Shown here one piece after another: positions 8,798 through 17,553 of a stretch of DNA of 64,000 nucleotides. Location of the stretch: assembly GCA_037442565.1 (NCBI GenBank), contig JBBIQA010000003.1:11426-75425 (forward strand), given 5' to 3'. The position numbers were made by a program, and so were the translations under genes. Within the stretch, counting starts at the first letter, position 1; each line of letters begins with the position of its first letter. Source of the stretch: PALSA-911 sp037442565 (GTDB taxonomy: Bacteria > Pseudomonadota > Alphaproteobacteria > Acetobacterales > Acetobacteraceae). The notes beneath the pieces were generated by a model. The model saw only the letters and a program-made list of their open reading frames with translations, did no database searches and had not been told where the DNA came from.

Positions 8798-8889
8798 CGG
8801 AAGAGGCGGGAGTCGAACCCACCGGAGACGCCAGGCGCCTCCCAACGGATTTGAAGTCCGCGCGTCCCACCGGGGTACGGTTCTCTTCC
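8798..8889 (-). tRNA. selC: tRNA-Sec (anticodon TCA)
   Basis: Selenocysteine tRNA lying 13 nt downstream of selA. Reading the minus strand: acceptor GGAAGAG/CTCTTCC (7 bp), linker AAC, a 6-bp D stem CGT(A)CCC/GGGACG with a bulged A and a 4-nt loop, anticodon stem GCGGA/TCCGT around loop CTTCAAA (anticodon TCA), an 8-bp variable arm GGAGGCGC-CTG-GCGTCTCC, T arm GTGGG-TTCGACT-CCCGC, and discriminator G. The long variable arm, the long D stem with minimal loop, and the UCA anticodon together identify tRNA-Sec. The acceptor plus T branch sums to 12 bp (7/5), whereas bacterial tRNA-Sec normally has 13 (8/5); the eighth position would be A-C. CCA is not encoded (genomic CCG follows the discriminator base). 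Confidence 0.92.
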
Positions 8890-8902
8890 GCTAGGGAAGC
8901 TA

Positions 8903-10303
8903 TCAGCCCGGTGCCAGGCGGTCCAGTTGGCGGATGAAGCCAGCCTCGTCCTCCAGGCAGCGGAGATCGAACAGCAGGGCGCCGTCATGCAGGCGGCCGA
9001 TCACCGGAACCGGCAGGCCGCGGAACGCCTTGGCCAGGGCGGCCAGGGCGCGCCCGCCGGGCACGCGCAGCGCGACCGCGGCGCTTGGCAGCACGTCCAC
9101 CGGACGCGACCCGCTGCCGATCTGGCTGGCACAGGGCACCACGGAGACCGCCACCCCGGCGCCGCAGCTTGCGGAGAGCGCGGCGCAGATGCGATCGGCG
9201 AGGGCGCGGATCTCCGCCTCCGGCCGGGTCAGACGGCGCAGGGCCGGCAGCCGCTCGGCCAGGCGGTCGGGGTCCAGATAGAGCCGCAACACGGCGGCGA
9301 GCGCGGCCATGGTCAGTTTGTCCACCCGCAGGGCGCGCTTCAGCGGGTTTTTCCGGAGTCTGCCTATCAGCGCTGCCCGGCCCACCACCAGCCCGGCCTG
9401 AGGGCCTCCCAATAGCTTGTCGCCGCTGAAGGTGACGAGGTCGGCGCCGGCGCGCAGGGCCTCCGTCGGCGTCGGCTCGTGCGGCAGGCCGTAATGCTCC
9501 AGATCGATCAGGCTGCCGCTGCCGAGATCGTTCAGGAACGGGATGCCGCGTTCGCGCGCCAGCGCGGCCAGTTCGGGCTCGGGCACCTCGGCGGTGAAGC
9601 CGGTGATGGCGTAGTTGCTCGCATGCACCTTCATGATGGCGGCGGTGCGCGGGGCGATGGCGCCGGCGAAATCGGCCAGGTGGGTGCGGTTGGTGGTGCC
9701 CACTTCGACCAGCTTCGCGCCGGCGCGGGCCATCACGTCGGGGATGCGGAAGGCGCCGCCGATCTCCACCAGTTCGCCGCGCGAAACCAGCACCTCGCGC
9801 CGGTTCGCCAGGCTGTTCAGCGCCAGCAGCACGGCGGCGGCGTTGTTGTTGACGACGACGGCGTCCTCCGCCCCGGTCAGGCGGCGGATCAGGCCGATCA
9901 CGTGGTCGTCCCGCTCGCCACGTCCGCCGGATTGCAGATCGTATTCCAGGTTGCAGGCATCGGCGGCGGCAGCCATGGCGGCGAGCGCCTCCGGCGGCAG
10001 CGGGGCGCGGCCGAGATTGGTGTGCAGCACCGTGCCGGTCAGGTTGAATATTTTTCGCAGCGGCGGTTCGGTCCAGCCCTGCAGCCGGGTCACAACCTGC
10101 TTTTCGATGATGTCCGAAGCGGCGTCCCGGCCGGCAACGGCCGCGCCCTGGGCCAATCCGGCCCGCAGGCGCTCGAGCGCATCGCGCAGTTCCTGCACCA
10201 CCAGAGAGCGGCCCTGTTCCAGCACGGCGGCGGCGATGGCGGGCCGGCGCAGCAGGGCGTCCACCGACGGTAGGACGGTAGCCGTTGATGCCGTAACCTG
10301 CAC
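8903..10303 (-). CDS. selA: L-seryl-tRNA(Sec) selenium transferase SelA
   Basis: PLP enzyme that converts Ser-tRNA(Sec) to Sec-tRNA(Sec) using selenophosphate. At 466 aa it has the normal bacterial SelA length. It carries LTGTVLHTNLGRAPLP (family signature), a glycine-rich QSGGRGERDDHV, and SGDKLLGGPQAG, where Lys296 is the expected PLP Schiff-base residue. The start is a GTG at 10303 preceded by AGGGGGAA; an ATG at 10348 would overlap the divergent selD gene and has no such site. It is divergent from selD across 29 bp, so both probably share one control region, and tRNA-Sec follows directly. SelB, needed for UGA recoding, is not in this window. Confidence 0.96.
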   Translation of the reverse strand: MQVTASTATVLPSVDALLRRPAIAAAVLEQGRSLVVQELRDALERLRAGLAQGAAVAGRDAASDIIEKQVVTRLQGWTEPPLRKIFNLTGTVLHTNLGRAPLPPEALAAMAAAADACNLEYDLQSGGRGERDDHVIGLIRRLTGAEDAVVVNNNAAAVLLALNSLANRREVLVSRGELVEIGGAFRIPDVMARAGAKLVEVGTTNRTHLADFAGAIAPRTAAIMKVHASNYAITGFTAEVPEPELAALARERGIPFLNDLGSGSLIDLEHYGLPHEPTPTEALRAGADLVTFSGDKLLGGPQAGLVVGRAALIGRLRKNPLKRALRVDKLTMAALAAVLRLYLDPDRLAERLPALRRLTRPEAEIRALADRICAALSASCGAGVAVSVVPCASQIGSGSRPVDVLPSAAVALRVPGGRALAALAKAFRGLPVPVIGRLHDGALLFDLRCLEDEAGFIRQLDRLAPG

Positions 10304-10332
10304 GCGATTTCCCCCTGAACGAGGCGCGCACC

Positions 10333-12561
10333 GTGACACCGGCGACACCCATTCTCAAGGACGTCGTGCTGGTCGGCGCCGGGCACGCGCATGTCGCCGT
10401 GCTGCGGCGTTTCGCGATGCGGCCCATGCCGGGCGTGCGGCTGACGGTCATCACGCGGGAGGTGACCACGCCCTATTCCGGGATGCTGCCGGGCTTCCTG
10501 GCCGGGCAGTACGGGTTCGACGACATGCATATCGACGTCCGCCGCCTCGCCCGGTTCGCCGGTGCCCGGCTGTACCACGCGGAGACAACCGGGCTCGATC
10601 CCGCCCGGCGGCTGGTGTTCTGCGACGGCCGGCCAGAGGTGCCGTACGACCTGCTGTCCATCGATATCGGCTCGACGCCGGATCTGGCCGGCATCCCCGG
10701 CGCGGCCGAGCACACCATCGCGGTGAAGCCGATCGGCCGGTTGATCGCACGATGGGAACAACTCCTGGTCCGGGTCACGGAGCGATCGGAACCGGTGCGC
10801 ATCGGCGTCATCGGCGCCGGAGCGGCGGGAGTGGAACTGGCATTCGCGTTGCGGCACCGCTTCGCGCCGGCCCGGGCATCGGTCACGCTGTTCGGTGCCG
10901 AGGCGGATGTGCTGCCGGGGTTTTCGCCCGGCGCGATCCGGCGGGTGCGCCGGCTGCTGGCGGCGCGCGGCATCGAGGTTCGCGTGGCGCATCCGGCAGT
11001 TCGGATCGAGCCGGGAAAGGTTCATTTCACGGGCGCCGCGCCGGTCGATCTGGACGAAATCCTGGTCGCCACCCAGGCTGCCAGCCCGTCCTGGCCAGCC
11101 GATTGTGGGCTCGCGGCTGACGCGCGCGGGTTCCTGCGCGTGTCGGACCGCTTGCAATCGATCTCCCACCCCGACGTCTTCGCGGCCGGCGACATCGCTG
11201 CCATCGAGGGGCATCGGCGCGCCAAATCCGGCGTGATGGCGGTGCGCGCCGGACCGCCCTTGGCCGAGAACCTGCGCCGGGTGGTGGCCGGGCGCAGGCT
11301 GCGGCGGTTCGTGCCGCAGCGCCGATGGCTCAGCCTGCTGGCCACCGGCGACCGCTATGCGCTGGGCGTGCGCGGGGATTTCTGTTTCGAGGGGGCCTGG
11401 GTCTGGCGCCTGAAGGACTGGATCGACCGGAAATTCATGCGGATGTACAGCGACCTGCCGGACATGCAGGTGACCCTTCCCGCCGTCGCGCCGGGTGTGG
11501 CGGATGCGGCCGGGCAGGCGGCGCTGGCGGAAGCGGCGATGCGCTGCGGCGGCTGTGCGGCGAAGATCGGCAGTTCCATCCTGCGTCGTGTGCTGGCCCG
11601 GCTGGAACCGCCGGCATCGGATGTCGAGCTGGGCCTGGCGGCGCGCGACGATGCCGCCGCCTTCGCCGTGCCGGATGGCAAGGTTCTGGTGCAGTCCGCC
11701 GATCAGTTCCGCGCCTTCATCGACGATCCCTTCGTCTTCGGCCAGGTGGCGGCACATCACGCACTGGGCGACCTGTATGCGATGGGCGCGCGACCGCACA
11801 GCGCCCTGGCCCTCGCCACGGTGCCGTTCGCCGCTGCCGCCAGGATGGAGGACGACCTGTTCCAGATGCTGGCGGGCGCGACCTCGGTCCTGCACGACGC
11901 GGGCGCCGTGCTGATTGGCGGGCACAGCGCGGAAGGGGCGGAGCTGATGCTTGGCCTGTCCGTGAACGGCCTGGCCGATCCCGCCCGGCTGCTGCGCAAA
12001 TCCGGCCTGCGGCCGGGCGACCGGCTGATCCTGACCCGGGCCCTCGGCACCGGGGTGATCTTCGCCGCCGACATGCGCCATCGGGCGCAGGCGCGCTGGG
12101 TGGAAGCGGCGCTGGCGGGCATGACCCAGCCGGCCGCCGGTGCCGCGGCCATCCTGGCGGGGCATGCCGCCACGGCCTGCACCGATGTGACCGGTTTCGG
12201 ACTGACCGGGCACCTGCTGGAGATGGCGGAGGCGTCGGGCGTGGATGTCGCGCTCGACCTTGCCACGGTGCCGCTGCTCGACGGCGCCGAGGCGTTGTTG
12301 CGGGACGGGATGGTGAGCTCGCTGCACACGGAAAACCTGGCCGCGGCGCCGCGGATCGCGGCCAGCGAGGCTGTGCGTGCGCAGGCGCGCTTCTCGCTGC
12401 TGTTCGACCCGCAGACCGCCGGCGGATTGCTGGCCGGCGTGGCGCCGGAGCAGGCGGATGCCTGCCTGTCAGCCCTGCGGCGAGCCGGCTACGCAGAGGC
12501 GTCGATCATCGGCACGGTTCTGGCGCGCGGACATGCGCCTGAACGCATCCAGGTGGATTAG
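10333..12561 (+). CDS. selD: FAD/NAD(P)-dependent oxidoreductase fused to selenide, water dikinase (SelD)
   Basis: Bifunctional 742-aa protein. Residues 1 to about 380 form a pyridine-nucleotide-disulfide oxidoreductase (NDH-2-like) domain with VLVGAGHAHVAVLRR at the N-terminus and a second dinucleotide site VIGAGAAGVELAFAL near residue 160. Residues from about 390 are SelD, which makes selenophosphate from selenide and ATP. The catalytic segment is MRCGGCAAKIGSS with Cys405, Cys408 and Lys411, so the active site uses Cys, not Sec. DVTGFGLTGHLLEMA and DPQTAGGLL are SelD blocks. This fusion is known in other bacteria; the oxidoreductase may supply reduced selenium or shield it, but that is inference. 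The start is a GTG with GAGG 8 nt upstream. The stop overlaps the convergent lipoprotein gene (shared TTAG). Confidence 0.95.
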   Translation: MTPATPILKDVVLVGAGHAHVAVLRRFAMRPMPGVRLTVITREVTTPYSGMLPGFLAGQYGFDDMHIDVRRLARFAGARLYHAETTGLDPARRLVFCDGRPEVPYDLLSIDIGSTPDLAGIPGAAEHTIAVKPIGRLIARWEQLLVRVTERSEPVRIGVIGAGAAGVELAFALRHRFAPARASVTLFGAEADVLPGFSPGAIRRVRRLLAARGIEVRVAHPAVRIEPGKVHFTGAAPVDLDEILVATQAASPSWPADCGLAADARGFLRVSDRLQSISHPDVFAAGDIAAIEGHRRAKSGVMAVRAGPPLAENLRRVVAGRRLRRFVPQRRWLSLLATGDRYALGVRGDFCFEGAWVWRLKDWIDRKFMRMYSDLPDMQVTLPAVAPGVADAAGQAALAEAAMRCGGCAAKIGSSILRRVLARLEPPASDVELGLAARDDAAAFAVPDGKVLVQSADQFRAFIDDPFVFGQVAAHHALGDLYAMGARPHSALALATVPFAAAARMEDDLFQMLAGATSVLHDAGAVLIGGHSAEGAELMLGLSVNGLADPARLLRKSGLRPGDRLILTRALGTGVIFAADMRHRAQARWVEAALAGMTQPAAGAAAILAGHAATACTDVTGFGLTGHLLEMAEASGVDVALDLATVPLLDGAEALLRDGMVSSLHTENLAAAPRIAASEAVRAQARFSLLFDPQTAGGLLAGVAPEQADACLSALRRAGYAEASIIGTVLARGHAPERIQVD

Positions 12562-13160
12562 CGCTTCGGCGCCGCCAGGTCCTGCTGCTGCACCGCCTGG
12601 GGCACCGCGGCCGGCGTATCCGGCAGGATCCAGTCGCGCAGGGAGCGCCGGGCCTGGAATTCCAGCTCCACGTTCATGCGATCCATCATCGTCTTGGTCA
12701 GGTCGTACAGCGTGCCCCGCAGATCGTCGATCTCGCCGCTGCGGCGCTGGGAGACCTCCGCCGTGGCGAAGGCGGCGCGCTGGTTTTCGGAGGTGTAGAC
12801 ATCCAGTTCCACCGCCATGTGGCCCAGGATCTCGTTGCCGTTCCTGACCAACGAGGCGTCCTTGATGACCAGCACCGCCTTGCCGCTGGTGCCGAACGCC
12901 TTCAGCCGGTCGGTCGCCATCTGGCGCAATGCCGCGCTCGGCGGGACCGGCGCCTGGCTGCTTACCTCGTCACGGCTGGCGGGCACGAAGCGGTTGTCGA
13001 TCTCCACCGAGGCGACGTTCAGCCGGATCGGTGTCAGGTAGTCATACGTCAGCGGCTCGAAGCTGCGCGGCTTGGAGGGGCTGGAGCAGGCGGCCAGGCT
13101 CAGGACCGCCAGCAGCAGGGCGAAACGCGGCATCCCGCGACGGTTCGACATCCTGTTCAC
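12558..13160 (-). CDS. Conserved small lipoprotein, unknown function
   Basis: 200 aa, with a signal peptide ending in a clear lipobox (LSLAAC, cysteine near residue 25), so it should be a membrane-anchored lipoprotein. The mature part is a single alpha/beta-looking domain with no motif I recognise; it includes LNVASVEIDNRFVP and a C-terminal Gln-rich tail. The start is a GTG at 13160 that overlaps the hslO stop as GTGA, so translation is probably coupled to Hsp33; an ATG three codons later is an alternative. It converges on selD with a 4-nt overlap. Co-transcription with hslO suggests an envelope or stress link, but this is only context. Confidence 0.8.
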   Translation of the reverse strand: MNRMSNRRGMPRFALLLAVLSLAACSSPSKPRSFEPLTYDYLTPIRLNVASVEIDNRFVPASRDEVSSQAPVPPSAALRQMATDRLKAFGTSGKAVLVIKDASLVRNGNEILGHMAVELDVYTSENQRAAFATAEVSQRRSGEIDDLRGTLYDLTKTMMDRMNVELEFQARRSLRDWILPDTPAAVPQAVQQQDLAAPKR

Positions 13161-14134
13161 GCGTCACCTTCCACGGCGCCGGTTCCCTGCTTGCCGCGCA
13201 CGGCCTGGCGGGGAAAACGGAAATCATAGTTGCAGAACTCGCAGGTCATGATGATGTCGCCCTCCACGGCCATGTGATCGAGATCGTCGGCCGGAAAGGT
13301 CTCCAGGATGCCCGACAGCTTGGCGCGCGAACAGCGGCAGCCGTACGACAACGCCCGGGACCGGTCGGTCGCCACGCCTTCGGAGTGAAACAGCCGATAG
13401 AGCAGCCGGTCCGGCGGCAGGTCGTCGTCCAGCAGTTCGGCATCGGTGAGCGTGCCGGCCAGCACCGTCGCGGTGCGCCAGGCTTCCTCCTGTTCCTCCG
13501 CGTCGACCGTCGGGTCGATGCCGCCGTCCCCGGCCACCCGCTCCAGGATCAACGCGCCGGCCCGCCAGCCGTCCTCGGTCGGGGCGCAGGCGAGGTGCAC
13601 CAGGCATCGCAGCTGCTCGGAGGTGTCGAAATAGTGCAACGCCATTTCGGCCAGGCTGCCGCCGGTGATGGAGACGATGCCCTGGTGGCGCTCGCGGTCC
13701 GCCCCCTGGTCGACGCTGAACGCCAGGTACCCGCCGCCCAGCAGAGCGTCGGCGGCCGGGGTGGGATCGGCCTCCAGCAGGCCGTCGAGACGGTCGGCGT
13801 CCACGCGGGTATAGCCCCGCAGCTCCCCGGTATCGGTGCAGTCGGCCAGCAGCATCGGCACCGGGCCGTCGCCCTTGGCGTGCAGGCTGAACGAGCCCTG
13901 GAACTTCAATCCGGAGGCAAGGCCGGCCACCAGGGCCAGCGCCTGGCCGGAAAGCCGCGTGACCTGATGCGGGCTGGTGCGGCGGGTCAGCAGGGCGTCG
14001 GCCAGCGTGCCGAGGCGCACAAGCCGCCCCCGCACCGGGCGTCCCGGAATGAAGAAGGGCGTTACACCGCGCGGAACCACGATATGGGGAACAGGGGGAC
14101 GGTCTTTGTCGAGAAAGGCGGGGGTGTCGGACAT
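13157..14134 (-). CDS. hslO: Hsp33 redox-regulated chaperone
   Basis: Cytosolic holdase chaperone activated by oxidation. The 325-aa protein has the N-terminal Hsp33 domain (VTRLSGQALALVAGLASGLKF, then GPVPMLLADCTDTGELRGYTR) and a C-terminal zinc switch with the pairs CRC (YGCRCSR) and CEFC (TCEFCNYDF), i.e. CxC ... CxxC, which bind Zn when reduced. I start it at the ATG at 14134 (MSDTPAFLDKDRPP); upstream open frame is low-quality sequence reaching into the promoter of the divergent MFS gene. It is followed by, and overlaps, a small lipoprotein gene. Confidence 0.95.
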   Translation of the reverse strand: MSDTPAFLDKDRPPVPHIVVPRGVTPFFIPGRPVRGRLVRLGTLADALLTRRTSPHQVTRLSGQALALVAGLASGLKFQGSFSLHAKGDGPVPMLLADCTDTGELRGYTRVDADRLDGLLEADPTPAADALLGGGYLAFSVDQGADRERHQGIVSITGGSLAEMALHYFDTSEQLRCLVHLACAPTEDGWRAGALILERVAGDGGIDPTVDAEEQEEAWRTATVLAGTLTDAELLDDDLPPDRLLYRLFHSEGVATDRSRALSYGCRCSRAKLSGILETFPADDLDHMAVEGDIIMTCEFCNYDFRFPRQAVRGKQGTGAVEGDA

Positions 14135-14264
14135 CGGCCTAAGATAGGGCGCGATGCACCGCATAGGAATGCCTGAACGCATGCGTGTCATGCAAGAATG
14201 CCGGCAGGATTGCGTTGCGCGGGGGGCTGCCCCGATAGCCACTCGCTGTACGCCGGGCTAGGGT

Positions 14265-15524
14265 TTGGCAATCAAACACGCGAACCGCCGAACCGGCGGG
14301 TTGCAACAGGGGGGACGGACTATCGCAGCTTCGCTGGCATCGGATGGCGTACGGCGATGGCTGATCCTGTTGTCGATCGGCATGTCGCGCATCGCCTTCG
14401 GCTACCAGTTCCAGACCGTCGGCAGCATCGGCCCCTTTCTGATCCGTGAATTCGGCATCGACTACACGGCGCTCGGAGCCTTGGTCGGCGCCTTCATGAT
14501 GCTGGGCATCTTCGCCGCCCTGCCGCTCGGCCTGCTCGGGCGGCGCTTCGGCGAGCACCTGGTCGTTGGCATCGGCCTGAGCCTGATGGCCGTGGGCGCA
14601 TTGATCTGCACCGATATCGGCGGGCTGCTGGGCGCTACGCGGGCAATCTTCGCCGGGCGCTGCGTGTCGGGCGTGGGGGCGGTGGCGATGATCGTGCTGC
14701 AGGGCAAGATGATCGCCGATTGGTGCCACGGAAGGCAATTGATGCTGGGGCTTGGCATTTCGGTCTCCGCGTTCCCCGTCGGCGTCGGTATGGCGCAGCT
14801 GATCGCCCCGCCGCTGGCCCAGGCCTATGGCTGGCCGGCCGCATTCGAGTTCGGCGCGGCGATCGCTGCCCTGGCCGCCTGCTGGTTCATTATCGCCTAT
14901 CGCCCTTCCCCGTTCGCGCATCCGGTGCCGCGGTCGTTCTCGCTGCCCGGCGGGCGGGAATGCGCGATGGTGATGATCGCCGGACTGATCTGGACCTTCT
15001 ACACCGCGTCCTATGCCAGTTTTCTGGCTTACGCGCCGGCGATGATGACGCATCGCGGCGACAGCCCAGCATTGATCGGGCTGGTGATCACCATCGCCAC
15101 CTGGGGTAACGTGCCGGCGATCCTGCTCGGCGGCGGCTTCGCCATGCGGCTTGGCCATGTGCGCCTGTTCCTGTTCGGCACCCTGGCGCTCGGGCTCGGA
15201 CTGGGCGCCATCGGTGCGGTGGGCTGGCCGATCGTGTGCGCGCTGCTGATCGGTGTCGTCGGATCCGTCCATCCCAGCGTGATCATGGCCGCAGGCACGC
15301 TGTCCGCCCGGCCGGAAAACCGCGCCGTGGGCATGTCGCTGTTCTACAGCACCTACTACATCGGCGGCACGATCGTGCCGACGATCTGCGGCCGCGCCGC
15401 GGACCTGTACGGCGGCGCGGAAGGGGCGCTGTTCGCCGCGGCGGCGATCACATTGCTGGCGATCCCCACCTTCCTGCTGCATCGCCGCCTGCGCGCCTGG
15501 TCGCGCGTGCCTGGGCTGGCGTAG
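14265..15524 (+). CDS. MFS transporter
   Basis: Inner-membrane permease of about 400 aa with twelve predicted hydrophobic segments in two halves and the MFS loop motif GLLGRRFGEHL between helices 2 and 3. It starts around residue 30 with WLILLSIGMSRIAFGYQFQTVG; the annotated start is a TTG at 14265 after GGGCTAGGG, and no ATG is available before the first helix, so the exact start is unsure. It resembles CynX/NarK-like organic-anion or drug carriers only in general layout, and no substrate is assigned. It is divergent from hslO and ends 3 nt before a strong hairpin. Confidence 0.85.
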   Translation: MAIKHANRRTGGLQQGGRTIAASLASDGVRRWLILLSIGMSRIAFGYQFQTVGSIGPFLIREFGIDYTALGALVGAFMMLGIFAALPLGLLGRRFGEHLVVGIGLSLMAVGALICTDIGGLLGATRAIFAGRCVSGVGAVAMIVLQGKMIADWCHGRQLMLGLGISVSAFPVGVGMAQLIAPPLAQAYGWPAAFEFGAAIAALAACWFIIAYRPSPFAHPVPRSFSLPGGRECAMVMIAGLIWTFYTASYASFLAYAPAMMTHRGDSPALIGLVITIATWGNVPAILLGGGFAMRLGHVRLFLFGTLALGLGLGAIGAVGWPIVCALLIGVVGSVHPSVIMAAGTLSARPENRAVGMSLFYSTYYIGGTIVPTICGRAADLYGGAEGALFAAAAITLLAIPTFLLHRRLRAWSRVPGLA

Positions 15525-15526
15525 CA

Positions 15527-15549
15527 AGGTTGGGGCTCTGCCCCAACCT
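15527..15549. terminator. Bidirectional terminator-like hairpin
   Basis: Perfect 10-bp stem AGGTTGGGGC/GCCCCAACCT with loop TCT, placed exactly between two convergent stops (MFS at 15524, cyclase at 15553). No T-run. It belongs to the GGGGCtctGCCCC palindromes seen again at 45606 and 63791. Confidence 0.7.
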
Positions 15550-15552
15550 GCT

Positions 15553-16452
15553 TCAGACCATCGCGATCGGGCGCACCGGGCAGCCGGTGGCGCCTTTGTA
15601 TTTGGTTGCCAGCAGGATGAAGCAGAAGCTTGAGAGCTTCTCCTTCGCCAGTTCCTCCAGTGCCAGGTTCTCGATGATGTAGACGCCGGCTTCCACCAGC
15701 AAATGCTGGTGCACCGGCATGGAGAGGGCCTTGTTCGGGTTCGGCAGCACTTCCACCGCCATGTTGTCGCTGCCGACCGCCACCACGCCCTGTTCGGTCA
15801 GCCAGCGCGCCGCGGGCACGTCGATGCCGGGTTCGCCGGCGACGTAGCGGGCATTGTCGATGCCGAACAGCTGGCCCCAGCCGGTGCGGATCATGACGAT
15901 GTCGCCGGGCTCGATCGTTACGCCCGCATCGGCGGTGGCCTTCTGCAGATCCTCGGGCGTAACGACGCGGCCGGGCTGCAGGTGCGCGCCGCCGTCGAGG
16001 CCGGCGACATCGAGCAGGATGCCGCGGGTGACCATGGGCGGGGCGTGCTCGATGCCGAGCCGGTTGAGGCCCCAGTCGGTCACTTCGTCCTCGGCGCTGC
16101 AGTTGTTGTAGAGCCGGTCGCCGATGGAGAAATGGCCGAGCGCGTCGATATGGGTGCCGACATGCGCGGTCATTTCCATCCGCTCGATGTTCACGCCCAC
16201 TTCGTTGGTGGCGCCGAGCTTGCGGCGGCGGCGCATGCTGTCGCGCCAGTTGGTCCACAGCGACATCAGATACGGCGTCTGGTTCGGCATCATGTACGGC
16301 GCGTTCATCGCGATTTCATGGCTGACGTCGAACACCCGGCCCTGGGTGACCGAGCGCAGCGCGGCCAGGCGCTTTTCCGGTGTCAGCAGGTTGGCGGCGC
16401 CGATCTGGTCGGCGGCGCCCCAGCGGGAATGATCGTGTGTGCAGCCGGCCAT
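15553..16452 (-). CDS. Cyclase-family metal-dependent hydrolase
   Basis: 299-aa protein of the cyclase/kynurenine-formamidase superfamily (PF04199). The metal motif HVGTHIDALGHFS (HxGTHxDxxxH) lies near residue 97, and DIVMIRTGWGQ and AVGSDNMAVE are further family blocks. Members hydrolyse amides such as N-formylkynurenine or isatin; here no pathway neighbours allow a choice. Start ATG at 16452 is preceded by GGGAGA. The gene stands alone, converging on the MFS gene. Confidence 0.9.
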   Translation of the reverse strand: MAGCTHDHSRWGAADQIGAANLLTPEKRLAALRSVTQGRVFDVSHEIAMNAPYMMPNQTPYLMSLWTNWRDSMRRRRKLGATNEVGVNIERMEMTAHVGTHIDALGHFSIGDRLYNNCSAEDEVTDWGLNRLGIEHAPPMVTRGILLDVAGLDGGAHLQPGRVVTPEDLQKATADAGVTIEPGDIVMIRTGWGQLFGIDNARYVAGEPGIDVPAARWLTEQGVVAVGSDNMAVEVLPNPNKALSMPVHQHLLVEAGVYIIENLALEELAKEKLSSFCFILLATKYKGATGCPVRPIAMV

Positions 16453-16626
16453 GACGGTGTCTCCCTTTCGGCGTTCATTGCCGCCAGTCTAGCGGGAGAC
16501 TTCCGCCGCGGTCGACGGGGCCATGCGGCGCGGGGCTCTGGAGCCCGGCCAGCCCTGGCATTACAACAGGTTCATCATTCATCTTTGCGGGGAGACATAC
16601 CCGGGCGATCTGGGTAAAGCGAAACA

Positions 16627-17553
16627 ATGAATGACGGAATTGACCGGACCACGATGCTGCCCGCCCATCTGAAGCTGCTGGAGGCGGAGAGCATCCATAT
16701 CCTGCGCGAGGCGGCGGCCCAGGCCAGCAATCCCGTGCTGCTCTATTCCATTGGCAAGGATTCCTCGGCGCTGCTGCACCTGACGCGCAAGGCGTTCCAC
16801 CCCGCCCGGCCGCCGTTCCCGCTGCTGCATATCGATACGACCTGGAAGTTCCGGGACATGATCAGGTTCCGCGACGAGCTGGTGGCGCGGTTCGGGCTGG
16901 AACTGCGCAAGCACACCAACCCCGAGGGGCTGGCGCGCAACATCAATCCGTTCGATCACGGCAGCGTGGTCTACAACCAGATCATGAAGACCGACGCGCT
17001 GAAGCAGGCGCTGACCGAGGGCAGATACGACATCGCCATCGGCGGCGCCCGGCGCGACGAGGAGCGTTCGCGCGCCAAGGAGCGGATCTTCTCGGTCCGC
17101 GCGCCCGGCCATGTCTGGGACCCGAAATTGCAGCGGCCGGAGCTGTGGAACCTGTACAACGCCAGCCTGGCGCCCGGGGAGACGATGCGGGTGTTCCCGC
17201 TGTCCAACTGGACCGAGCTGGATGTCTGGACCTATATCCGCGCCGAGGCGATCGACGTGGTGCCGCTGTATTTCGCCGCCGAACGCCCGGTGGTGATGCG
17301 CGACGGGGCGATGATCATGGTCGATGACGAGCGCATGCGCCTGCTGCCCGGTGAGGTTCCGGAGCGGCGGCGGGTGCGCTTCCGCTCGCTCGGCTGCTAC
17401 CCGTTCAGCGCCGCCGTGGAATCCGCGGCGAGCAATCTCGACGAAATCATCGAGGAGATGCTGACCACCCGGGTCTCCGAACGGGCCGGACGGCTGATCG
17501 ACCAGGACCAGGACAGCTCGATGGAGACGAAGAAGCGGGACGGGTATTTCTGA
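16627..17553 (+). CDS. cysD: Sulfate adenylyltransferase subunit CysD
   Basis: Catalytic subunit of ATP sulfurylase, which makes adenosine 5'-phosphosulfate (APS) from ATP and sulfate. 308 aa, full length. The ATP pyrophosphatase (PP-loop) motif is SIGKDSS at residues 41-47; the classical SGGKDS Gly is Ile, as is usual in CysD. GGARRDEERSRAKERIFSVR and LGCYPFSAAVES are characteristic. The stop overlaps the cysNC start by 1 nt (TGATG), so the two are translationally coupled. The 170 nt upstream hold only a 6-bp GGGCTC/GAGCCC hairpin and no operator I can name. Confidence 0.97.
   Translation: MNDGIDRTTMLPAHLKLLEAESIHILREAAAQASNPVLLYSIGKDSSALLHLTRKAFHPARPPFPLLHIDTTWKFRDMIRFRDELVARFGLELRKHTNPEGLARNINPFDHGSVVYNQIMKTDALKQALTEGRYDIAIGGARRDEERSRAKERIFSVRAPGHVWDPKLQRPELWNLYNASLAPGETMRVFPLSNWTELDVWTYIRAEAIDVVPLYFAAERPVVMRDGAMIMVDDERMRLLPGEVPERRRVRFRSLGCYPFSAAVESAASNLDEIIEEMLTTRVSERAGRLIDQDQDSSMETKKRDGYF

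Noticed and set aside
8732..8845. N-terminal extension of QueE
   Set aside because: The extension is translated from the tRNA-Sec gene and its flank; QueE homologues begin at MSYTVKELF.
10090..12327. Minus-strand open frame of 745 codons
   Set aside because: Antisense to the clear oxidoreductase-SelD fusion; no recognisable domains.
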